Assembly: GCA_027065835.1 (NCBI GenBank)
Contig: JAMONK010000242.1
Coordinates: 1-5,376 of the forward strand
Length of the DNA: 5,376 nucleotides
Reading direction: 5' to 3'
DNA from: Thermococcus sp.
GTDB lineage: Archaea > Methanobacteriota_B > Thermococci > Thermococcales > Thermococcaceae
Positions 1 to 5,376 of the stretch are shown here, in pieces. The number at the start of each line of letters is the position of its first letter. Positions within the stretch are counted from its first letter, which is position 1. A program made the position numbers and the translations under genes. The notes below the pieces were generated by a model. That model saw nothing but the letters and a program-made list of their open reading frames with translations, was not told the origin of the DNA and did not search any database.

Positions 1-2
1 GA

Positions 3-758
3 TCATGGCTGGTCCCCCGTGAAAGGGACGAGTTCATCTTCCCAGACGGAACGAGGGTGGACGCGGGGGACGTTGAGAGGATAGCTAGGGATCCGGGGAA
101 CCTCTACTTCGTCAAGGCCGGGGGCGTTTACAAGGCCGCCATAGCCAGTCCGGAGGGGTTCTACAAACTCGTACCGACGATTCCGCCGACCATAGAGATA
201 AACGGAATAAGGATGCACAGGACCAAAGGTACGACGCCGCTAAGGGACACACTCAGCAAGGTCGAGGCGGTGAAGCCAAAAGAGAGCGAGACGGTCCTGG
301 ATACGTGTATGGGGCTGGGGTACACGGCAATAGAGGCCTCGAAAAGGGGGGCGTACGTCATAACCATAGAGAAAGATCCACACGTCCTGGAGCTCGCGAG
401 GATAAACCCCTGGAGCAGGGAGCTGTTCACGGGCGGGAAGGTGCAGGTCATCCAGGGCGATGCCTTCGAAGTCGTCAGGAAGTTCAACGATGAGACCTTT
501 GACGTCGTGATCCACGATCCCCCGAGGTTTTCCTTGGCGGGTCATCTCTACGGGGAGGAGTTTTACCGCGAGCTGTTCAGGGTTCTGAAGCCCGGTGGGA
601 GGCTCTTCCACTACGTCGGCAACCCGGGGAAGAGATACAGGAAGAAAGACCTCCAGAAGGGCGTCATGGAGAGGCTGAGAAGGACGGGATTCACGGGGAT
701 AAAAAGAGTCGAGGAAGCTCTCGGGGTTGTGGCGAGAAAACCGGTAAGAAAAAGGTAG
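3..758 (+). CDS. Class I SAM-dependent methyltransferase, archaeal type, 5' end outside window
   Basis: The frame is open from the left edge to a TAG stop at 756-758. A GTG at 57 is the first start-like codon, but I do not accept it: no convincing Shine-Dalgarno precedes it, and the frame upstream encodes plausible protein (SWLVPRERDEFIFPDGTR), so the true start is left of the window. Counting the GTG as residue 1, a Rossmann methyltransferase fold is visible. Motif I is VLDTCMGLGYT (80-90), the ribose-binding acid is E105 in TIEKD, the adenine-side motif is QGDAF (133-137), and a DPPR motif IV is at 154-157, followed by a late-strand FRVLKPGG (174-181). A preceding segment (about 36-66) resembles the N-terminal region of archaeal proteins annotated as predicted methyltransferases (COG2521, from memory). 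A DPP motif suits methylation of an exocyclic or ring nitrogen in a nucleic acid, but substrate and target are inferred, not seen. It probably acts in the cytoplasm. It is convergent with the minus-strand operon, with two bases between the stops. Confidence 0.88.
   Translation, partial: SWLVPRERDEFIFPDGTRVDAGDVERIARDPGNLYFVKAGGVYKAAIASPEGFYKLVPTIPPTIEINGIRMHRTKGTTPLRDTLSKVEAVKPKESETVLDTCMGLGYTAIEASKRGAYVITIEKDPHVLELARINPWSRELFTGGKVQVIQGDAFEVVRKFNDETFDVVIHDPPRFSLAGHLYGEEFYRELFRVLKPGGRLFHYVGNPGKRYRKKDLQKGVMERLRRTGFTGIKRVEEALGVVARKPVRKR
746..753 (-). terminator. Possible T-tract terminator of the minus-strand operon
   Basis: Just past the TGA stop of the hydrolase gene, the minus strand reads CCTTTTTCTTACC, a run of five T plus two more. 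It lies inside the last codons of the convergent methyltransferase gene. Thermococcus RNA polymerase can terminate at short T-rich tracts without a hairpin, so this is a plausible but weak 3' end. No strong hairpin precedes it, and the same bases encode the Lys/Arg-rich tail of the opposite protein, which would produce an A-rich strand anyway. Confidence 0.28.
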
Positions 759-760
759 GG

Positions 761-2158
761 TCAGATTCCCCCCACCTCCTCAAGCTCCTCAAACGCCTCA
801 AGGTTGGTGTAGTAATCCATAAGTTCCCTGAGCTCTTTTCTCATCCGTATGCTCTTGGCGATCGCCACACCAAAGCCGATTATTGACGGCCAGATCAGGA
901 GGAGCAGCAGTTTGGCGTCGGGGATCGGTATCGGCCTCGGGGTCGTGAAGCGGTTGAAGTTCCATATCATGAAACTTATCATCAGCCAGGTCGTTGAGAA
1001 GTTGGTCAGACCGCTACCGCTCTCCCCCAGTTTGAAACCGGGAACGACGTCTTTGGTCAATGGAGGGAGCAGGTTGGTACCCATGAATCCGAGCTGATCC
1101 TCGAAAACGTGGAGCCAGTACCCTATCATCGACGCCGCAGCAAGTTCGTTCGTGTGCGCGTACCCGAACGCCCTGAAGAGCAACCAGACGACCGCAGCAA
1201 AGAGAACCCCCGCCGTCAGGGAGTGGCTGAAGCCGTGGTGCCAGGGAAGGAACCTGTCCTTAACGACCTTCTTCCCGTTTCTGTGGTCCACCCTGAAGGC
1301 TATGTCGGCACCGTTGAAGGCATCCACCCTGGTGGGCTTGGGATACGTCTTGATGAAGGGCACACGAACCTTGGCAACCCCGTAGCGCCTGTACTCGGGA
1401 ACGGGACCCGTTATCTCAACACCTCCGGGTGTCACTATCGGTCCCATCTCCACCCGAACCTCCCTTCTGGGGGGATCGAGGTGTATGAGGAACCGTCTGA
1501 AAACGTCACCGGGGAGACGGATGTTGTGGATCCTCATCCTGACCTCGCCCTTCTCGTAGGCTTCCTCTATGGCCCTGGCCACCATGTCCGCTACAAGCTG
1601 TGGGTGGGGAGCATCGGCCACCACCAGCCTGAGGCCCTCCCCATCAACGTCCACGTATCCAAAGATCAGCATCTCCTTACCGCGCTCTATCTGACCAAAC
1701 TCATCCTCAAAGAACTTGTAATCCTCCCCCACGGCCTCAACAGTTATACTCCCCGTCCCATCGTTCAAAACAAAGATTATACTCTGGTAGTCTTCGGTCA
1801 CCAGCTTCTCCTCACCATTTCTGTCAAAAACCGTGTACGTCATCTTCCCCGATCCCCTCACGAGCACCTCCTCAACCTTTCCCTCAACGGCAACGAACTG
1901 ATAACGGTTCCTCTCGCTCAGCTCGTTCACCTTGAAAAGCTTGGGTGCGTATTTGAGCTTCCTGTCCCAGGGAGCGGGTTCAACATCGTAGTCCACACGG
2001 CTCAGGAACTTCCCGAACTTAAAGTCCACAAAATCGGGGAAGTAAGCGGCAATACCGGCCACGATGGGCACAAGGACCCCCATTCTGAGATCTGCCACCA
2101 GGGAGGGAAAGAAGGTGGCCGCGGCAAGACCGGATATGTAGTGAGTCAACCCCCTCAT
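761..2158 (-). CDS. Membrane-bound YdjM-like putative metal-dependent hydrolase with inserted OB-fold domain
   Basis: This is a 465-residue membrane protein. The N-terminus MRGLTHYISGLA supplies a conserved early histidine (H6), followed by a membrane hairpin (about 8-40) and FPDFVDF (40-45) with D42 and D45. Far downstream come PWHHGFSHS (305-313; H307, H308, H312) and WLHVFEDQLG (348-357; H350, D354). These His/Asp motifs beside membrane segments are the hallmark of the YdjM (DUF457-type) putative metal-dependent hydrolases. Further membrane segments lie near 314-333, 338-352, 388-404 and 416-436, and the C-terminus is charged and probably helical. The protein is about twice the usual family length. 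The extra length is an OB-like domain (about 82-183) and a unique soluble stretch (about 190-300) between the hairpin and the His motif. The ATG at 2156-2158 has a good Shine-Dalgarno sequence and lies 6 bp after the permease stop, so it is the last gene of the operon. The substrate is unknown. Family membership is well supported by motifs; hydrolase activity is only a family label. Confidence 0.82.
   Translation of the reverse strand: MRGLTHYISGLAAATFFPSLVADLRMGVLVPIVAGIAAYFPDFVDFKFGKFLSRVDYDVEPAPWDRKLKYAPKLFKVNELSERNRYQFVAVEGKVEEVLVRGSGKMTYTVFDRNGEEKLVTEDYQSIIFVLNDGTGSITVEAVGEDYKFFEDEFGQIERGKEMLIFGYVDVDGEGLRLVVADAPHPQLVADMVARAIEEAYEKGEVRMRIHNIRLPGDVFRRFLIHLDPPRREVRVEMGPIVTPGGVEITGPVPEYRRYGVAKVRVPFIKTYPKPTRVDAFNGADIAFRVDHRNGKKVVKDRFLPWHHGFSHSLTAGVLFAAVVWLLFRAFGYAHTNELAAASMIGYWLHVFEDQLGFMGTNLLPPLTKDVVPGFKLGESGSGLTNFSTTWLMISFMIWNFNRFTTPRPIPIPDAKLLLLLIWPSIIGFGVAIAKSIRMRKELRELMDYYTNLEAFEELEEVGGI
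1610..1915 (-). other. OB-fold-like domain inserted in the hydrolase
   Basis: Residues about 82-183 of the hydrolase show the OB-fold strand pattern. A first strand VAVEGKVEEV (89-98) is followed by IIFVLNDGTGSITVEAVG (127-144), with the typical D-G-T-G turn between strands 2 and 3. A helix-like acidic stretch follows, then a fourth strand EMLIFGYVDV (162-171) and a last strand LRLVVADA (176-183). The same V-x-G-x-V / D-G-(S/T)-G / G-Y-V grammar occurs in the modules of the first protein of the operon. The strand assignment is by eye. OB folds often bind nucleic acids or oligosaccharides, and nothing here identifies the ligand. Confidence 0.65.
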
Positions 2159-2163
2159 TACGC

Positions 2164-2171
2164 ATCACCCC
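2164..2171 (-). promoter_or_regulatory. Shine-Dalgarno of the hydrolase gene, overlapping the permease stop
   Basis: The minus strand reads GGGGTGATGCGTA directly before the ATG at 2158-2156. GGGGTGAT matches the archaeal 16S rRNA 3' end well, with 5 bases between it and the start codon. The TGA inside it is the stop codon of the permease gene (2167-2165), so termination and re-initiation are physically coupled. This fixes the hydrolase start. Confidence 0.75.
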
Positions 2172-3487
2172 AGTCCCAGCAGGTGCATCAGTTCACCGGT
2201 GTGCCCGGTCATGCTGATGACGACCGGAAATATCAGGCCCCCAAGGCAGTAACTCCTCCTGGTGTTGAAGGCCGCAGCGCTGAGACCTATCGCGGTGGAG
2301 ATGAAGAGAACGACGATGCCCATCGGACCCGTGAGGAGGTATGCGATGAGCACCAGTGCGGCTGCAACGACGTAGGAGAGCTTTTTGATATGGACGAGGT
2401 TGAAGGTTCTGGAGAGAAATCTGGAGAGGTAGTAGGTGAAGATGAAGCTTATACCCGCGCTCATGAGGATGACCGCGATGGCTATGAAGTACTCGGAGTA
2501 GCTCTTGGGCGTGTAGATGGAGGACACCAGCCAAGCGCCGGCACCCCTCGTAAGCCTCAACGTGGGCAGGAACAGGAGGAAGAACGCCCCGGTGTAGTAT
2601 ATCACCCTGTTGACCCCCTGACTGATGATGAACGCATCGTCACCGCGCTGGCTCGTCATGTGACCCGCAACGAGGGCACCCATTCCACCGGTTATTATCG
2701 GGTAGATGGCAGCGATCACCCCGCCGAGGGCCCCGCCAAAGGATGCCTTAGCGATGCTGTAGGGACTGCTCTCAACCCTGTCCTCCGCGTGCTGTTCTAT
2801 GAACGGGGGATTGGAAAGTACGTTCAGGATAACCCATGGCATGCCGAAGAAGCCGATGAACATCGGGGTCAGTCTGGTGTAGGCGCTCGTGGTCGGGAGG
2901 ACGTTCGTGTTCATTATGATGAACCCCAGCATCCCAGCGGTGAAGAACACAAAGACTCCCCCGAGAATCTGCCTCCACGCAAGCCAGAGCCTCTCCCACT
3001 TTGTAGAACCAAGATCGCTCTCCTTGGGCCACTCGCTCATGAACATGAAAACGACTATGGCCACCAGGAAATAGGTAACGTAGGGGGAGGTGGCCTGGTA
3101 GAGGGGCGGCAGGACCTTCGGGAAGATAAGGAGGGCACTTACCACAAGGATAACGGTTCCGGATAAGGCCCCTATGAGGTACAACAGAACCGCCTCATGG
3201 CCCCTGCCGAGTAGGAGGTAGCGCTGAGTCGGGAAGAGCATCAAAACCGCGCTCTCATCAGCAACACTGAAGTACACACTGGAGATTGCACTGACGTAGG
3301 TGTAGGCCACTATGGCGGCAACGGCAAAGAAGGGAAAGGCCTGAACCGGCATGACCTCACCCACCCCAAAAACCCCGACCAGCAGGGCCATTATGTTGTA
3401 GATATGGAAGCCGGGAATCCAGGAGATGAGGGAGCCAAAAAAGACCCCCGCCAGTGACCAGAGTAGTATCTCCGTGAGAGGAAGCAT
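2165..3487 (-). CDS. TctA-family membrane permease (archaeal type)
   Basis: This 440-residue, very hydrophobic protein has about 11-13 likely membrane segments, for example near 7-25, 50-72, 98-121, 136-150, 174-192, 250-270, 295-310, 333-353, 372-386, 388-405 and 414-427. Signature stretches are GSLISWIPGFHIYN (18-31), matching the Pro-Gly motif of TctA; LFPTQRYLLLGRGHEAV (84-100), matching the conserved cytoplasmic-loop block before the next helix; and a second-half repeat-like GGVIAAIYPIITGGMG (255-270). DDAFIISQGVNRVIYY (283-298) I associate with archaeal members (COG1784, from memory). In bacteria TctA is the large permease of the tripartite tricarboxylate transporter and works with small TctB and periplasmic TctC. 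Neither partner is visible here, and the protein is shorter than bacterial TctA (about 500). The ATG at 3485-3487 is preceded by a GGGGGGTGAT Shine-Dalgarno sequence, 4 bp after the preceding stop. Substrate and transport direction are not deducible. Confidence 0.85.
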   Translation of the reverse strand: MLPLTEILLWSLAGVFFGSLISWIPGFHIYNIMALLVGVFGVGEVMPVQAFPFFAVAAIVAYTYVSAISSVYFSVADESAVLMLFPTQRYLLLGRGHEAVLLYLIGALSGTVILVVSALLIFPKVLPPLYQATSPYVTYFLVAIVVFMFMSEWPKESDLGSTKWERLWLAWRQILGGVFVFFTAGMLGFIIMNTNVLPTTSAYTRLTPMFIGFFGMPWVILNVLSNPPFIEQHAEDRVESSPYSIAKASFGGALGGVIAAIYPIITGGMGALVAGHMTSQRGDDAFIISQGVNRVIYYTGAFFLLFLPTLRLTRGAGAWLVSSIYTPKSYSEYFIAIAVILMSAGISFIFTYYLSRFLSRTFNLVHIKKLSYVVAAALVLIAYLLTGPMGIVVLFISTAIGLSAAAFNTRRSYCLGGLIFPVVISMTGHTGELMHLLGLG

Positions 3488-3490
3488 CCC

Positions 3491-3500
3491 ATCACCCCCC
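3491..3500 (-). promoter_or_regulatory. Shine-Dalgarno of the permease gene, overlapping the repeat-protein stop
   Basis: The minus strand reads GGGGGGTGATGGG immediately before the ATG at 3487-3485. The GGTGAT core is only 3 bases from the start codon, but the G-run allows pairing slightly further upstream. The TGA in it is the stop codon of the repeat protein (3494-3492). This is the same stop-in-Shine-Dalgarno layout as at the next junction, and it supports co-transcription and coupled translation. Confidence 0.72.
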
Positions 3501-5376
3501 TATAACGATCGCGTCCCCGGTGTAGGGGATGACCTCCACGGTACCCTTGTACTCACCGACGTAGCCCCCTATCCTAACGGTTACGCCCTTCTGGATCTCC
3601 GAAGCCCTCTGCCCGATGACGCTCTTGGGGATGAAGATAACCAGGGGACCACTTCCGTCGTCTATCGTGAGTTTAACAAAGGTGCTCCCCGTGTACACGT
3701 CCGTAACCCTGCCCCCAACGACGACGGTCACACCGAGCGTGTAGTTCTTCACATCCCCCGTCTTCGGCTCCTGCGATGGAACGGCCTTAACGACCCTAAG
3801 CCCGGTGACCTTCATGGAGTCCGCGTCCACGGTGAGCGAGAGGATACTTCCGGTTCCAACTTCAAGGGGATTCAAGGAGCTCAAAAGATCACGCGGAACC
3901 TCCACCTTAGCGCTTCCGGTTCCATCCTCGATGGTGAGGAAGTAGCTGCCCGAACCGTAGGATATCAGCTTCCATGTCGCGGTGACGTTCACCAGGCCGC
4001 TGGAGGACTCAAGGTTGGCGACGCTGACGACTTTGTTCCCAGAGGAGGGGGCACCGAGGATCACCACCCCCGAGGGAACGTACACCACTATCTCGGGCGC
4101 CCCCTTATAGAACTCCACGTAGCCGGCAACCTTTAGACGCACCCCCTCAGTGAAGTTGGACCTGATGTCGCCGCTGAGGACACCACCCGGGATGAAAACG
4201 GTCACGTTACCGCTCCCATCGTCAACGGCCAGCTTCATGAAACTGCCGCCGCTCAGCACATCGACGACCCTGCCCTCAACGACCGCGGTCGTGCCAGCAC
4301 CAAGGCCACCAACGTCCCCGGTCTTCACGAGCCTGCTCACGTGCGGCGTTACGACCTCGATCCTGGAGACGTTCCGGGTCCCAGCATCGAGTGTTATGTT
4401 CAGGACGCTCCCAGTCCCCACGGAGAACGGATTAAGGCCGGCAAGGAGCTCCCTCCCCACCAACAGGGAGGTCTTCCCGGTGGCATCACTGACGTTCAGA
4501 TAGTACCTGCCCGACCTGTATCCAAGGGCGTTCCAAGTGGCCACCAGATAGACCTGGCCCGAAGACGAAGACAGTTCCGAAACGGTAACCCTCACGGCAC
4601 CGGCCCTCTCAGCCCTAACCACGGCCCCCGGATGATAGACAACGACCTCCGGTTTTCCGCGATACTCCTCAACGTACCCACCAACCCGGATGTAATCACC
4701 GATCGATGGCATGTAATGGAGTGCGCTGGCGGTTTTTCCGGGGATGAACACGTCAAGCTTCCCATCGAGGGTGAGCTTAAGGTTCCCGCTGAGGTTGGCG
4801 GCATCCGTTACGGTGCCCTGAACGGCAACCGGACTGTTCACCATCCCAAGGTTCACCTGCCCAGTGTTCAAAATCCTCGGCTGCACTGCGTTCAGAACCT
4901 CAACCCTTTCTGCGACAAGGGAAGACGCGTTTACAACGGTTCCCTCCACCAGCAACCTGCTACCAGGCCCAACCACGAGGGGATTGACGCTCAGCAAAAG
5001 CTCCCGTGAGGCAACCACGTCCGCACCACCAACGTTTACATGGTAAACGCCGCCAGAGTACGAAATGGCCTCAAGGCCCCCCACGAGATTCACCTTCTGA
5101 CCCACGTAGTCACCCAGCTGGGTCGCGGTGACGTTTGGAAGCTCAACGGTCTTGTTCGCTATAGGCCTCCCGTAGGCGCGGACGTACTTACCGGAGTACA
5201 CAACCACTTCGAGCCCACCGCGGTACTGCTCCAGGTAACCACCAACCCGGACACCCAGACCGGTCACGAGCGCTTCTTTAGTGGCGTTGTTCAACTCCCT
5301 AAGAACCGGGGACGGCATAAAGACATCCACTTTCCCGGTACCATCGTTTAGGGAGAGCTTGAGGTTTGAACCAACG
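3492..5376 (-). CDS. Large OB-fold-repeat protein, probably extracytoplasmic, 5' end outside window
   Basis: The frame stays open to the right edge (VGSNLKLSLNDGTGK precedes the GTG at 5328-5330). That GTG is therefore internal and the real start, with any signal peptide, is outside. Counting it as residue 1, 612 residues follow before the TGA at 3494-3492. The protein is a chain of two alternating beta-rich modules. Type A has V-V-x-G-R-V, D-D-G-S-G, V-F-I-P, (R/K)-V-G-G-Y-V and V-V-Y marks. Type B has A-T-W, D-G-T-G, R-(D/E)-L-L, N-P-L and V-G-T-G-S marks. The visible order is A(partial)-B-A-B-A-B-A, with an A-to-A period of 184-191 residues. The strand order fits OB folds like those of the tRNA-anticodon-binding type. 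There is no cysteine, no membrane segment in the visible part, and twelve N-x-S/T sequons, which favours a cell-surface or secreted location. It is first of the three visible operon genes. Its ligand is unknown; nucleic acid or glycan are the usual OB partners. OB assignment is by pattern only. Confidence 0.8.
   Translation of the reverse strand, partial: VGSNLKLSLNDGTGKVDVFMPSPVLRELNNATKEALVTGLGVRVGGYLEQYRGGLEVVVYSGKYVRAYGRPIANKTVELPNVTATQLGDYVGQKVNLVGGLEAISYSGGVYHVNVGGADVVASRELLLSVNPLVVGPGSRLLVEGTVVNASSLVAERVEVLNAVQPRILNTGQVNLGMVNSPVAVQGTVTDAANLSGNLKLTLDGKLDVFIPGKTASALHYMPSIGDYIRVGGYVEEYRGKPEVVVYHPGAVVRAERAGAVRVTVSELSSSSGQVYLVATWNALGYRSGRYYLNVSDATGKTSLLVGRELLAGLNPFSVGTGSVLNITLDAGTRNVSRIEVVTPHVSRLVKTGDVGGLGAGTTAVVEGRVVDVLSGGSFMKLAVDDGSGNVTVFIPGGVLSGDIRSNFTEGVRLKVAGYVEFYKGAPEIVVYVPSGVVILGAPSSGNKVVSVANLESSSGLVNVTATWKLISYGSGSYFLTIEDGTGSAKVEVPRDLLSSLNPLEVGTGSILSLTVDADSMKVTGLRVVKAVPSQEPKTGDVKNYTLGVTVVVGGRVTDVYTGSTFVKLTIDDGSGPLVIFIPKSVIGQRASEIQKGVTVRIGGYVGEYKGTVEVIPYTGDAIVIGG
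3495..5376 (-). repeat. Alternating A/B OB-like protein repeats, seven visible modules
   Basis: Approximate module limits in transcription order are A1 5376-5169 (cut by the edge), B1 5153-4887, A2 4868-4611, B2 4598-4341, A3 4325-4056, B3 4034-3777 and A4 3767-3495. Anchors for A are MDVFMP, LDVFIP, VTVFIP and LVIFIP, at residues 1, 192, 376 and 563. A second A anchor is RVGGY, RVGGY, KVAGY and RIGGY, at residues 28, 215, 400 and 586. Anchors for B are SRELLLSVNPL, GRELLAGLNPF and PRDLLSSLNPL. The repeat is clear in protein but diverged in DNA, so it is an old internal duplication of an A-B pair and not a recent tandem copy. Confidence 0.78.

Noticed and set aside
57..59. GTG at 57 as the start of the methyltransferase
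   Set aside because: No Shine-Dalgarno is seen at the right distance, and the same frame is open to the window edge with plausible protein sequence, so the gene begins outside.
1109..3166. A 685-codon open frame on the plus strand, antisense to both the hydrolase and the permease
   Set aside because: It spans two well-supported minus-strand genes including their junction. Its translation is rich in Gly, His, Pro and Glu with no recognisable domain, and it arises from high-GC codon bias that suppresses stops in the complementary frame.
5328..5330. GTG as the start of the OB-repeat protein
   Set aside because: It falls inside a repeat module; the bases upstream in frame encode SLNDGTGK, matching the DDGSGN of other A modules, so it is an internal valine codon.
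3426..5351. Several plus-strand open frames antisense to the OB-repeat gene
   Set aside because: The minus-strand frame has clear internal protein repeats with conserved motifs. The plus-strand frames are low-complexity mirror images without domains or good start signals.
3495..5376. Recent tandem DNA duplication or a mobile element
   Set aside because: Comparable repeat units share protein motifs but only patchy nucleotide identity, with no terminal inverted repeats, transposase or target-site duplication.
1..5376. tRNA, rRNA, CRISPR array or riboswitch
   Set aside because: Almost every base lies in the four coding regions; I saw no cloverleaf, direct-repeat and spacer pattern, or leader region long enough for a riboswitch.

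Overview
The window looks like part of a hyperthermophilic archaeon of the Thermococcus/Pyrococcus type. The evidence is the high-GC, AGG/AGA-rich coding, strong GGTGAT-type Shine-Dalgarno sequences, almost no intergenic DNA, an archaeal-type SAM methyltransferase, and archaeal-style versions of TctA and YdjM membrane proteins. The assignment rests on style and family memory, not on a database match.

Layout: positions 1-758 (+) hold the C-terminal part of a class I SAM-dependent methyltransferase whose start lies left of the window. Two bases after its stop it meets, tail to tail, the end of a three-gene cluster on the minus strand. Read in transcription order the cluster is: (i) 5376-3492, the C-terminal part (at least 627 residues) of a large cysteine-free protein built from alternating OB-fold-like modules; (ii) 3487-2165, a polytopic TctA-family permease; (iii) 2158-761, a membrane-bound YdjM-like putative metal-dependent hydrolase with an OB-fold-like domain inserted between its N-terminal membrane hairpin and its histidine motif. 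The gaps are 4 and 6 bp, and at both junctions the upstream TGA stop sits inside the downstream Shine-Dalgarno sequence, so the three genes are very probably one operon.

How they may work together: two of the three proteins carry OB-like domains of the same general style, and the permease between them has no TctB or TctC partner in view. A reasonable hypothesis is a membrane-associated module in which a repeat protein, probably extracytoplasmic given its many N-glycosylation sequons and lack of cysteine, works with a transporter and a membrane hydrolase. The ligand and reaction cannot be read from the sequence. The methyltransferase is convergent and probably unrelated in function. I found no RNA genes, CRISPR arrays, insertion sequences or non-coding stretches longer than a few bases. 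The operon's promoter must lie beyond the right edge.
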